This document shows, in pieces, positions 25,690-33,849 of a stretch of 35,768 nucleotides of DNA; positions within the stretch are counted from its first letter, which is position 1, and each line of letters opens with the position of its first letter. The notes below the pieces were generated by a model, which saw only the letters and a program-made list of their open reading frames with translations, was not told where the DNA came from and made no database searches. Source of the DNA: an uncultured Clostridia bacterium (GTDB lineage Bacteria > Bacillota > Clostridia > Oscillospirales > Ruminococcaceae); the NCBI GenBank assembly GCA_944386455.1, contig CALXBC010000026.1:1-35768 (forward strand), read 5' to 3'. The translations under genes were made by a program, and so were the position numbers.

Positions 25690-27279
25690 ATGTATAGTGC
25701 TGAGCTGTACGACACCCTCACCGGTATGGTTGAATCATTGCCTTGCGGCTATGAAAATGGAAAAACAATCATTACCCGTAAAATTTACGAATATGACAGT
25801 CTTCTCATTCGATACACACCGGCCGCTGAAGCGGAGACCGACACGGACAACATGAATAAAAGCCTCCCTGTTCAGAAAAGCGCAGAAAAAATTCCAATTG
25901 CGGACCGCGTGCCTGTGACACTTTGTGAACCCAATGTCCTGCTGCTCGATATGGGAGAGTATGCACTGGACGGCGAACCATTCCATCCTATCGAAGAACT
26001 GTTGATCGCAGACAATCTGTGCCGCCAAAAGCTGGGCTGGCCTTGCCGCAAAAGCGCTGTTGCCCAGCCCTGGACCATGGAAAAGGAAAAAACCACGCAC
26101 AAACTTACCCTTCGCTTTTCTTTTGACAGCGAGATAGAAGTTACAGGAGCGCAGTTGGCTCTTGAAGATGCTGACGCTGCCGGTATCCGTCTGAATGGGG
26201 AACCGGTTCCCTCTGAAGTCACCGGCTGGTATGTCGACCATGCCATTCAAACGGTTTCCCTGCCCAAGCTGAAAAAGGGAACCAATCAGCTGGAAATCTC
26301 TATTCCGTTTGGCCGTCGCACCAACGTGGAATGGTGTTATATCCTGGGAGATTTCGGGGTACGGGTTTCCGGCCGCGAAAAAGTTGTGACAGCGCCAGTC
26401 CGTACCCTGACATTTGGTGATATTGTTCCGCAGGGGCTGCCTTTTTATGGCGGAAACCTCATCTATCATACGGAAAGCGATACCAACTTGATTTTTATGT
26501 GGCATCCGCCAAATTTTTCCAGTATTTTATCCCACTGGCATGAACGAATCGAGTTTATTTATGTCATAGAAGGCAGTCTGAATATGGTCTGTGGCAGTTT
26601 TTCGGGAACGGTTTCCCAAGATGACTTGATCGTTGTAAATGCCAATCAAATGCATGCGGCTACCTCAGGGCCAAATGGTGTGAAGTATTATGCACTGTGC
26701 ATTGACAATAAACCGTTGACTGAGATCTGTGCCAATCTCAGCTGCAGTAAGTATATTTTACCGATTCTTCAGCGTAAGCGTCACTTTCAAACCCTGATCC
26801 ATGACAAAGCTATCAATGCTGTATTGCTTAAAATCATCACAGAGTATGAAGAGAAAAAACCAGCCTATGAACTTGCCGTCCAGGCTGGTATCCTTCAGCT
26901 CTTTGCTTTACTGAACAGATGTTATATAGATAACGACAATAATCAGATAGCCATTGATACGCATTTTGAACAAGTGCTGACGTATATTAACGAGCATTTC
27001 ACAGAGAATATCACGACTGAAAGCGTTGCAGAAAAATTTGCTTTTAATAAATCTCATTTCTGCCGTAAAATCAAGTCCCAGACTGGGATGTCTTTTGTTC
27101 ATTATCTGAACCAGCTTCGGATGGCTCTTGCCTGCTCATTGTTGTCAACGACAGATAAGCCAATAACAACAATTGCGGCGGACTGTGGATATAATGATTT
27201 AAATTATTTCTCCAGAAAATTTCATGAATACTATGGAATGACATCCAGCGCATATCGAAAACAAAGCAAACCCGACTGA
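25690..27279 (+). CDS. Chimera of a glycoside hydrolase C-terminus and an AraC-type regulator
   Basis: 529 residues. Residues 1 to about 258 look like the C-terminal beta-rich and galactose-binding-like part of a large glycoside hydrolase (ELYDTLTGMVESLPCGYENG, IYEYDSLLIRY, DMGEYALDGEPFHPIEELL, IRLNGEPVPSEVTGWYVDH, FGRRTNVEWCYILGDFGV). From about residue 260 it becomes an AraC regulator: a cupin sensor domain (HWHERIEFIYVIEGSLNMV, NANQMHAA) and a C-terminal double HTH (TTESVAEKFAFNKSHFCRKI, IAADCGYNDLNYFSRKFHEY). The junction is near GGNLIYHTESDT (DNA about 26450-26475). The second part is visibly more AT-rich. ATG 25690 has no good ribosome binding site, so expression is doubtful. An intact version would sense a sugar and activate transport or hydrolase genes. 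Confidence 0.7.
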   Translation: MYSAELYDTLTGMVESLPCGYENGKTIITRKIYEYDSLLIRYTPAAEAETDTDNMNKSLPVQKSAEKIPIADRVPVTLCEPNVLLLDMGEYALDGEPFHPIEELLIADNLCRQKLGWPCRKSAVAQPWTMEKEKTTHKLTLRFSFDSEIEVTGAQLALEDADAAGIRLNGEPVPSEVTGWYVDHAIQTVSLPKLKKGTNQLEISIPFGRRTNVEWCYILGDFGVRVSGREKVVTAPVRTLTFGDIVPQGLPFYGGNLIYHTESDTNLIFMWHPPNFSSILSHWHERIEFIYVIEGSLNMVCGSFSGTVSQDDLIVVNANQMHAATSGPNGVKYYALCIDNKPLTEICANLSCSKYILPILQRKRHFQTLIHDKAINAVLLKIITEYEEKKPAYELAVQAGILQLFALLNRCYIDNDNNQIAIDTHFEQVLTYINEHFTENITTESVAEKFAFNKSHFCRKIKSQTGMSFVHYLNQLRMALACSLLSTTDKPITTIAADCGYNDLNYFSRKFHEYYGMTSSAYRKQSKPD

Positions 27280-27296
27280 TACAGGATAAAATATCA

Positions 27297-27331
27297 AGAC
27301 CCACGGTTCAAAGTGAACCGTGGGTCTCTCT
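27297..27331. terminator. Bidirectional terminator
   Basis: Perfect 14-bp stem AGACCCACGGTTCA (27297-27310) and its complement (27314-27327), loop AAG, followed by CTCTT on the plus strand. It separates the AraC chimera from a convergent small gene. Confidence 0.75.
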
Positions 27332-27627
27332 TATGCTTCCTTTTCGCTGTCCCGCAGTGCGCGCTCCAGCCAGATATCAGCCAGTTCCAGAGCCGGGTAA
27401 AAGCCCTTTTTTTCACCGCGCTTGACAATGCTCTCCAGCGGATTGATGGTCGGATCGGTCGCCATCAGCTGCACGGTAACATCACCCGCCATATCCAGAT
27501 CGAACTTTTTCTCCGTGTTGTGGATACTCAGCATGACCACAAAATCATCTGACATATCGCCGTAGTAAATGGTGTCTCCTTTTCTTACCAGCGGTTTTCC
27601 CTTATATGAAAAAAATTCTTCTGCCAA
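27331..27627 (-). CDS. Small conserved-looking protein of unknown function
   Basis: 98 residues, no signal peptide, no membrane segment and no cysteine. It begins MAEEFFSYKGKPLVRKGDTI and contains MSDDFVVMLSIHNTEKKFDL and a charged C-terminal helix. I do not recognise a family. It is supported as a gene by an excellent promoter (27709-27737), a terminator at its 3' end and acidic, well-balanced composition. It lies 126 bp downstream of rnfB on the same strand, but its own promoter makes it a separate unit. The spacing of the AAGG-like RBS before ATG 27627 is acceptable. Confidence 0.75.
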   Translation of the reverse strand: MAEEFFSYKGKPLVRKGDTIYYGDMSDDFVVMLSIHNTEKKFDLDMAGDVTVQLMATDPTINPLESIVKRGEKKGFYPALELADIWLERALRDSEKEA

Positions 27628-27708
27628 TTGTTTTTCATCCTTTCCAGTCAGCGTTTTCGCCGCTATTCGAACAGAGCGTGTTCTGCCGTTCCAATAGCTG
27701 ACTGTTTT

Positions 27709-27737
27709 ATTATATCATATCGAACCGCATTTGTAAA
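27709..27737 (-). promoter_or_regulatory. Strong promoter of the 98-residue gene
   Basis: Minus strand: TTTACA (27737-27732), 17-nt spacer, extended -10 TGATATAAT with TATAAT at 27714-27709. It sits just after the rnfB stop codon. Confidence 0.75.
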
Positions 27738-27753
27738 CCGAACCCACTTTTTT

Positions 27754-28563
27754 TCACGTCACTGAATTTTTGTGAATGCACTTCACAGGGCAAGCTTCAA
27801 CACAGGCGCCGCAGCTGGTACATTTGGAGTAATCAATCTGCGCCAGATTGTCAATTACATGGATGGCATCATAGGGGCAGGTACGCTCACATTTACCGCA
27901 GGCGATACAACCATTTTTGCAGGCTGTCCGTGTTTCCTTTCCATTGGCATGGCTGGAGCATACGACGTCCACCTTTCCGGTAAGGCGGTGACGAATAATC
28001 AGATGCTTTGGACATTTTGGCACACAGATACCGCAGCCGGTGCAGAGGCTGCGGTCGATCACCGCTACGCCATTCTGGATTTTGATCGCATGATAAGGAC
28101 ATACAGCGGCACAATCGCCAAACCCCAGGCAGCTGTAAGCACAGTCGCCGTCTCCGGCATATAAGCTGTGACAGGCTGCGCAGGACGGCGTCCCGTGATA
28201 ATCGAATTTTTTGCCTGTTACGTCACAGTTGCCATTACAGCAAACCACCGCAACCTGTTCCTCTACGTCAAAGGTTTCTGTTCCCAAAATCCGGCTGACC
28301 TTTTTTGCAACAGGGTCTCCGCCGGGCGCACATAGATTCGTTTTTACAGTGCCGTCCTTTCCGCCCTTTGCAAGTGCCTGCGCATATCCGCTGCATCCGC
28401 TGTACCCGCAGGCCCCGCAGTTGATGCCCGGCAGGGCTTCTGTCAGCTCAGCGACCGTCTCGTCAGTCTTAACGCTAAACAGCGCTGACGCCACAACCAG
28501 AAGGATTGCGGCCAGCAGTCCGATGCCGCATAATATGAAAATCGGAAGTAAGATATCCCACAT
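27754..28563 (-). CDS. rnfB: Rnf complex subunit B, multi-cluster ferredoxin
   Basis: About 269 residues. One N-terminal membrane helix, then the Fer4_21-type cluster domain (GINCGACGYSGCSGYAQAL with a later Cys in NLCAPGG), then several 4Fe-4S motifs: GDCAAVCPY, CTGCGICVPKCPK, CIACGKCERTCPY and CTSCGACVEACPV. RnfB is the cytoplasmic entry point that accepts electrons from ferredoxin. ATG 28563 is preferred, with AAAGGA 9 nt upstream; an ATG two codons earlier (28569) is only 3 nt from it. It is the last gene of the operon, 52 bp after rnfA; no terminator was found behind it. Confidence 0.96.
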   Translation of the reverse strand: MWDILLPIFILCGIGLLAAILLVVASALFSVKTDETVAELTEALPGINCGACGYSGCSGYAQALAKGGKDGTVKTNLCAPGGDPVAKKVSRILGTETFDVEEQVAVVCCNGNCDVTGKKFDYHGTPSCAACHSLYAGDGDCAYSCLGFGDCAAVCPYHAIKIQNGVAVIDRSLCTGCGICVPKCPKHLIIRHRLTGKVDVVCSSHANGKETRTACKNGCIACGKCERTCPYDAIHVIDNLAQIDYSKCTSCGACVEACPVKCIHKNSVT

Positions 28564-28621
28564 GACCATGATTCCTTTCAGCGGGTTTTGTAATATTTAT
28601 TATATATAATACCAAATGTAT

Positions 28622-29212
28622 TTATCCAAACATTCCCTCAACGATTCCGCCAAAGCCCACAAAGGTCATGGAGACAATACTGGCAGCCACCAAAGTGACG
28701 GGTACACCCTGAAAAGCCTTCGGAATGTTACAGGTTTCCAGCTTCTGACGCACACCCGAGAACAACATCATTGCCAGCATAAAACCCAGGCCTGCGCCCA
28801 GCGCGTTCACCATAGACTGTGCAAAATTGTACTCGTTTGTGATATTCAGCAGCGTCACGCCCAGAACAGCGCAGTTGGTGGTGATCAATGCAAGATAGAC
28901 GCCAAGCGCCTTATAAAGAGATGGCACAAAGCGCTTTAAAATGATTTCTACCAATTGAACAAACAGCGCAATTACCAGAATAAAGACAATCGTCTGCATA
29001 TACTGCAGGCCGTTCGGCTCAAGCAAAAGCATATAAATGGGATAGGTCACTGCCGTTGCCATCAGCATGACAAAGGTAACGGCGACACTCATGCCAAAAG
29101 CGGAGCCCACTTTTTTGGAAACTCCCAGAAACGGACAGCAGCCCATGAATTTGGAAAGCACAAAATTATCCACCAGGATCGCGCTGACCAGAATGATCAT
29201 CATTTCCTTCAT
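28622..29212 (-). CDS. rnfA: Rnf complex subunit A
   Basis: 196 residues with six membrane helices, including ILVDNFVLSKFMGCCPFLGV and ALITTNCAVLGVTLLN, both hallmarks of the RnfA/NqrE family; the Cys residues in helices 1 and 4 hold the shared intramembrane iron-sulfur site with RnfE. It carries electrons across the membrane during ferredoxin-driven ion pumping. The start overlaps the rnfE stop by 4 nt (ATGA), indicating translational coupling. Confidence 0.97.
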   Translation of the reverse strand: MKEMMIILVSAILVDNFVLSKFMGCCPFLGVSKKVGSAFGMSVAVTFVMLMATAVTYPIYMLLLEPNGLQYMQTIVFILVIALFVQLVEIILKRFVPSLYKALGVYLALITTNCAVLGVTLLNITNEYNFAQSMVNALGAGLGFMLAMMLFSGVRQKLETCNIPKAFQGVPVTLVAASIVSMTFVGFGGIVEGMFG

Positions 29213-29895
29213 TCCTGCGTCTCTCCTTTCTCCTGGTCCTGCGCCGAGGCGCCGCAGCCGGCACAGCCGCCCTTACAGCCTTCACAGCCCAGTTTCTTCC
29301 GGCTGATCTGATATTTGGTCAGGATGTTCACCACCGCAACCAGAATACCGAAAACGAAAAATCCGCCTGCAGGCGTAACAAAGAATGCCATCGGTTCAAT
29401 AAAATTTTTGGTTACGGGTAGTCCCAGCCAGGTTCCTGCTCCCAATATTTCCCGTACCGTGCTGATCGCTGTCAGCGCCAGCGTAAATCCAAGCCCCATT
29501 CCAAGCGCGTCGAGGGCAGAAGCGGCGACATTGTTTTTGCTTGCAAAGGCTTCCGCCCGCGCAAGGATGATACAGTTGACCACAATCAGCGACAAAAATA
29601 CGCCCATCGCCGCATACAAGTCGGGCAGATATCTTTGCAGAATGAACCCGATCAGCGTAACAAAGCCCGCAATAATAACAATAAAGGACGGCAGTCTCAC
29701 CTGCTTGGGAATCACGTTTTTCAGCAGCGAGATCACTACATTGGAGCCAAGCAGGACAAAGGTGGCCGCCAATCCCATCCCAACCGCGTTTTTGACCGAA
29801 GAGGTCATGGCGAGTGACGGACACATCCCCAGCAGCATGACCAGCACTGGATTTTCCTTTATGATTCCCTTGGTAAAGGTCGTCAGATAGCTCAT
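29209..29895 (-). CDS. rnfE: Rnf complex subunit E
   Basis: 228 residues with six membrane helices. Family motifs include NPVLVMLLGMCPSLAMTSS and LSLIVVNCIILARAEAFAS, the latter holding the conserved Cys of the intramembrane cluster shared with RnfA. After the last helix there is a cysteine-rich tail with C204-x2-C207-x3-C211-x2-C214, followed by a polar end; the tail is not part of the core fold and might bind metal. The gene starts within the rnfG stop (4-nt overlap) and its stop overlaps rnfA. Confidence 0.96.
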   Translation of the reverse strand: MSYLTTFTKGIIKENPVLVMLLGMCPSLAMTSSVKNAVGMGLAATFVLLGSNVVISLLKNVIPKQVRLPSFIVIIAGFVTLIGFILQRYLPDLYAAMGVFLSLIVVNCIILARAEAFASKNNVAASALDALGMGLGFTLALTAISTVREILGAGTWLGLPVTKNFIEPMAFFVTPAGGFFVFGILVAVVNILTKYQISRKKLGCEGCKGGCAGCGASAQDQEKGETQE

Positions 29896-30446
29896 TGCGT
29901 CAGTTCCCCTTTCACAGCCTCAAAAGCTTTCCTTGCCCGGTTGATTCCTTCGATCATGCCCTTGGAAGAATAGGTCGCTCCGGAAATTCCATCGACACTG
30001 TTCTCTCCCCCGGTTTTAAAGCCAATTTCCCCGGTCTTTCCGACAAACTGAAGCGCAAATTCTGCCTGTGTGATCTTGTCGCCCAGTCCCGGAGTTTCCT
30101 GCTGTTCGGTGACGCTGAGCCCCGTGATTGCGCCGTTTTGGTCAAAGCCGACAAGAAAAACGATCGGAACATTGGCATTATATCCTGTTGTTTCTGCCTG
30201 GATCATGATCCCGGCGCCGTTTTTGGCACGGAACAGATAGGAAGCGCCCTCCGCTTCTGTATCCATCTGTTCAAACTCGTCCGCCTCGGGCATCACCGTT
30301 TTTCCGATGGTATTGATCTCGTTCAAATCGGGGCCGGTGTCCTCCACCTTGGTAAACCGGTAGGTGACTGCCAGCGCAGCCGATACCACAAGGGTGATCA
30401 GTACCAGCACAACGATCGGTTTGACAATATCTCTGGCTGCTCTCAT
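29892..30446 (-). CDS. rnfG: Rnf complex subunit G (covalent FMN protein)
   Basis: 184 residues from ATG 30446. One membrane anchor (about 8-28) and an external FMN-binding domain with the flavinylation site S155-G-A-T158 in DGISGATYSS; ApbE attaches FMN to that threonine. Other family segments are QQETPGLGDKIT and VDGISGATYSSKGMIEGINR. It carries electrons on the outer face of the Rnf complex. The start is uncertain: ATG 30446 fits the family but has no SD close by, while AGGAAAGGA lies about 45 nt upstream, and ATG 30530 would overlap the end of rnfD. Confidence 0.93.
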   Translation of the reverse strand: MRAARDIVKPIVVLVLITLVVSAALAVTYRFTKVEDTGPDLNEINTIGKTVMPEADEFEQMDTEAEGASYLFRAKNGAGIMIQAETTGYNANVPIVFLVGFDQNGAITGLSVTEQQETPGLGDKITQAEFALQFVGKTGEIGFKTGGENSVDGISGATYSSKGMIEGINRARKAFEAVKGELTQ

Positions 30447-30507
30447 ATCATTCACATAACAGTACAGGCTTGCGTTTCGTACTGTTTCCTTTCCTCGTAT
30501 TATTTTT

Positions 30508-31464
30508 TCAAGCGCTCCGCTTTTTTTCATATTTTGCACCGAGCGGCTTAAGCATGGTCGCTTTATCAATGTAAGGCGTCAGAATGTTCATGAATAGGAT
30601 GGAAAATGATACGCCTTCCGGATAGGAACCGAACATCCGAATCAAAATGGTGATCAGGCCGCAGCCAAACGCAAATATGATTTTGCCAAGCTCCGTGACC
30701 GGTGATGTGCTGTAATCGGTCGCCATAAAAAACGCGCCCAGCATCAAGCCGCCCGACAAAATCTGATATACCGGCTGTGCGTCAAAAATGACCGCGAACA
30801 AAAACACGGTTCCGATATACACAAGGGGAATAGTCGGTGTGATCACCCGCCGGATTATCAGATACAGGCCGCCGACCAGAATCGCCAAGCCGCTCACCTC
30901 GCCGATGCAGCCGCCCTTTAAGCCCAGAAACATCTCCAGCAGGTCAGGCAGCTGCCCGGACTGTCCCAGCATGGCAAGCGGTGTTGCCGTCGTGATCGCA
31001 TCGGCAGCGGCAGTCCCGTTTTGATAGTAAAACGGCTCCACCCAATAGGTCATCTGAGAGCTGAAGGAGAGAAACAGAACGATCCGCGCCGTCAGCGCCG
31101 GATTGGCAAAATTCTGTCCGATTCCCCCAAACAGCTGCTTGACCACCACGATTGCGACAAACGAACCGATGACCGCCATCCAGAACGGAAATGTGACAGG
31201 AAGGTTGAAGGCAAGCAGCATACCGGTCACGACCGCACTCAAATCCCCAATGGTGTTCTCCCGCTTCATCACCAGTCGGATCAGATATTCAAACAATACG
31301 CAGGATACAATGCAGACCGCAGTAAGCGCAACAGCCCGCAGACCAAATATGATGCCGGCGGCAATCAGGGCCGGACAAAGCGCAATGATGACATCCAGCA
31401 TGATTCGTGTGGTACTGTTCCCGCTGCGGATATGAGGAGAGGCCGCTACTGTTAGATTCTTCAA
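30508..31464 (-). CDS. rnfD: Rnf complex subunit D (covalent FMN protein)
   Basis: 318 residues, about nine membrane helices, with SPHIRSGNSTTRIMLDVIIA at the start and GGIGQNFANPALTARIVLFL in the middle. The candidate flavinylation motif is TTATPLAML (T161 the likely residue). The family forms a main membrane channel of the Rnf pump, using FMN and riboflavin cofactors. The start codon is TTG (31464-31462) with AAGGGTGA upstream. It lies 40 bp after rnfC. Confidence 0.96.
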   Translation of the reverse strand: MKNLTVAASPHIRSGNSTTRIMLDVIIALCPALIAAGIIFGLRAVALTAVCIVSCVLFEYLIRLVMKRENTIGDLSAVVTGMLLAFNLPVTFPFWMAVIGSFVAIVVVKQLFGGIGQNFANPALTARIVLFLSFSSQMTYWVEPFYYQNGTAAADAITTATPLAMLGQSGQLPDLLEMFLGLKGGCIGEVSGLAILVGGLYLIIRRVITPTIPLVYIGTVFLFAVIFDAQPVYQILSGGLMLGAFFMATDYSTSPVTELGKIIFAFGCGLITILIRMFGSYPEGVSFSILFMNILTPYIDKATMLKPLGAKYEKKRSA

Positions 31465-31503
31465 ATGAATTCACCCTTCTTTTTCTTGTTGCTGATACAA
31501 TGC

Positions 31504-32814
31504 TCAGTGCTTTTCCCGAATGATCTGTTTGGCAAGCTGATTTTTGGCTGCCAGGTCCCGCTTTGCAGGACAAACATAGGAACAGCAGCCGCAGTTGATG
31601 CAAAGATTCACCTTCATTTTTCGCAGCATCGGCAGGTTTCGGTTGTCATATGCCCGTTCCAGCCCTGCCGGCATCAGTCCGACCGGACAAACGCGCACAC
31701 ATTTCCCGCACCGGATGCAGGCCGTTGTTTTGCTGTATGACACTTGCGGCCGGGAAAACGCCAGTATCGCATTGTTGTTTTTGACCACAGGCGTATCGGG
31801 GTCTGCAACCGCAATGCCCATCATCGGCCCGCCCATCAGGAGTTCCCGGCACCGTTCCAGATCGGTATTGCAGAATTCCAATACCGTGCGAACCGGCGTG
31901 CCGACGGGGACCATCACGTTTCCGGGGCGGCCGGCCGCATCTCCGTCTATCGTCAGCCGGCGTGATACCAGCGGCATTCCCGTCCGAAAGTACCGCGCAA
32001 GCTCTGCAACGGTAGAAACATTCAATACCACGGTACCGCAGTCCGCGGGAAGCTGTCCTTCTTCCAGAATTTTGCCCGTCGCGCAATAGATCAATACTTT
32101 TTCTGCCCCCTGCGGATAGAGACTCTTAAGCGGCATGACCGAAACACCGCCCATCTGATCTGTCTGCTTGGAGAGCAGCGCAATGGCATCGGGCTTGTTT
32201 TTCTCGATTCCGATGATGCAGCGGGTCAGCCCAAGATGGTGCATCACCAGCTTGATTCCATCCGCGATGTCCGACGGATGCTCGATGCATTCCCGATAAT
32301 CTGAAGTTATATAGGGTTCACATTCTGCGCCGTTGACAATCAGCGTATCGACCTTCGCAGTATCCTTATGAGCAAGCTTGACATGAGTGGGAAAACCGGC
32401 GCCGCCCAAACCGACCAGCCCGCTCTCCCGCACTGCCTGAAGGAAGGCCTCCCGACTGTCCGCCCGGACAGGGGCAGGCGCCGAAAAAAGCTCCTGCTGT
32501 CCATCCGCTTCGATCACGACCGTTTTGACGTTTTTTCCTCCGGAGGTAAGCATATTGCCGATTTGCTTCACAGTTCCGGAAACACTTGCATGTACCGGCA
32601 CGCACATCGGGGCATCACTGTCTCCGATCTTCTGGCCGACCAGAACCCGCTCCCCCGGCTTAACGACAGGAACAGCCTCCACTCCAATATGCTGAAGCAT
32701 CGGAATCGAAACTGTCGCCGGAACCGGAAGCATTGCAGTTTCCATATCCATGGTGTGCTTGTGATATGCGGGATGAATCCCGGGCAGCCTTTTTTTGCTT
32801 TTGATGATCGCCAT
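31504..32814 (-). CDS. rnfC: Rnf complex subunit C (NADH-side flavoprotein)
   Basis: 436 residues. It begins like other RnfC proteins with GIHPAYHKHTM, followed by a barrel-sandwich region (KQIGNMLTSGGKNVKTVVIE), the glycine-rich NADH/FMN segment VGLGGAGFPTHVKLA, VDTLIVNGAECEPYITSDYR, an SLBB domain and two 4Fe-4S motifs: CIRCGKCVRVCPVGLMP and CINCGCCSYVCPAKRD. It binds FMN non-covalently and reduces NAD+ at the cytoplasmic face. It is the first rnf gene and follows the Gx transporter gene by 48 bp. AAAGGAACG precedes ATG 32814. Confidence 0.97.
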   Translation of the reverse strand: MAIIKSKKRLPGIHPAYHKHTMDMETAMLPVPATVSIPMLQHIGVEAVPVVKPGERVLVGQKIGDSDAPMCVPVHASVSGTVKQIGNMLTSGGKNVKTVVIEADGQQELFSAPAPVRADSREAFLQAVRESGLVGLGGAGFPTHVKLAHKDTAKVDTLIVNGAECEPYITSDYRECIEHPSDIADGIKLVMHHLGLTRCIIGIEKNKPDAIALLSKQTDQMGGVSVMPLKSLYPQGAEKVLIYCATGKILEEGQLPADCGTVVLNVSTVAELARYFRTGMPLVSRRLTIDGDAAGRPGNVMVPVGTPVRTVLEFCNTDLERCRELLMGGPMMGIAVADPDTPVVKNNNAILAFSRPQVSYSKTTACIRCGKCVRVCPVGLMPAGLERAYDNRNLPMLRKMKVNLCINCGCCSYVCPAKRDLAAKNQLAKQIIREKH

Positions 32815-32862
32815 AGTAATTTCGTTCCTTTCCTGACCGTCTGTCCATACGGCCGGATTTCT

Positions 32863-33378
32863 CTAATAATTGATCCCGCGCAGCCTGCTGATGGCCGGTA
32901 AAACGGCACGAAGCATCAGTCCGGTAACCGCTCCCATCACGACACCGGATACCAGAAGCATGGGCAGATAAGCAAATGCCGCAAATCCGCCCACCATCAG
33001 CCCTGCCGCAGCCAGCTGGCCGATATTGTGGCTGACAGCGCCGCATACGCTCAGCAAAAATACCGAAGCCTGATGTCTCTTGGGAATCATGACAAGAAGC
33101 ATCACCGCAATTGAAAGCAGTCCGCCGCAGCCGCTGAGCAGTCCGGCAGTAATGCCTCTTGTAATGAACGCAAACCCCGCTTTCAGCACAGCGAGCAGCA
33201 GCGCCTGTCCGGCGCCCAGATACAGCAGGCAGTACATTGTCACAATATTGGATAATCCCGGTTTCACGCCCGGCGGCAGAAACGGGACAGGCGGCAAAAG
33301 CCCCTCCAAAAATGAGAGGATCAGCGCCAGGGCAAACAACAGACCAAGCGCCGTCAGCTCCCGCGTTTTCATCTGCAT
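32863..33378 (-). CDS. Gx transporter family membrane protein
   Basis: 171 residues with five to six helices and the family signature PPGVKPGLSNIVTMY. It belongs to the group often annotated as heptaprenyl diphosphate synthase component I, although the sequence is a membrane protein like the S-components of ECF vitamin transporters. Here it is wedged between a NusG-domain-II gene and rnfC, downstream of apbE. That suggests it moves a flavin or a quinone/isoprenoid precursor for the electron-transfer module; this is inference. It starts 24 bp after the preceding stop. Confidence 0.9.
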   Translation of the reverse strand: MQMKTRELTALGLLFALALILSFLEGLLPPVPFLPPGVKPGLSNIVTMYCLLYLGAGQALLLAVLKAGFAFITRGITAGLLSGCGGLLSIAVMLLVMIPKRHQASVFLLSVCGAVSHNIGQLAAAGLMVGGFAAFAYLPMLLVSGVVMGAVTGLMLRAVLPAISRLRGINY

Positions 33379-33402
33379 TTCAATCCCGCCTCCTGATGGT
33401 GC

Positions 33403-33807
33403 TCAGCCCGCGATTCCGTCTATCTGGGAATCCGGTTCGCCATTTCCCGTAATCTGCACAACCACACGGTTTGGCAGGCAAACGATCGTCTGGCCGGCTC
33501 GTTCAATAAATCCCATCCGCAGGCAGGATTGGTCCGCACAATTTGTCTCGCTGACCCGAATGCGGTTATCCTTTAATTCCAGCGTCATCTGCCTGTCGGA
33601 CAGTTCTAACAGCTTGTCTTCAGCAGGCAGAGGAATCGTCTGTGTCAAAACATTGTCACAATAAATTTCCACCTGTAACCGCTGTGTGACGCGGGGGAAA
33701 AACAAAACAGCCCATAATCCCAGGGAAACTGCCAGGATCAAAGCAACCGCAAGCCAGTCCGTCTTATGAAAAAAGCTCCGCTGTGACAGCGCATCGTTCT
33801 GCTTCAT
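33403..33807 (-). CDS. NusG domain II-containing membrane protein
   Basis: 134 residues from ATG 33807, which has GGGGA 6 nt upstream. An N-terminal membrane helix (about 18-38) is followed by the small beta domain of the NusG_II family, with CDNVLTQTIPLPAE, NCADQSCLRMGFIERAG and CLPNRVVVQITG. The three conserved cysteines sit in NCADQSC and VCLPNR. In Firmicutes this family commonly lies next to apbE or Gx-transporter genes. It is thought extracytoplasmic; its function is unknown. The two longer in-frame ATGs add up to 10 residues. It is 42 bp after apbE. Confidence 0.88.
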   Translation of the reverse strand: MKQNDALSQRSFFHKTDWLAVALILAVSLGLWAVLFFPRVTQRLQVEIYCDNVLTQTIPLPAEDKLLELSDRQMTLELKDNRIRVSETNCADQSCLRMGFIERAGQTIVCLPNRVVVQITGNGEPDSQIDGIAG

Positions 33808-33849
33808 GCTATTCCCCATCTCTTCATATTCTACCATAAAACAGAGCGA

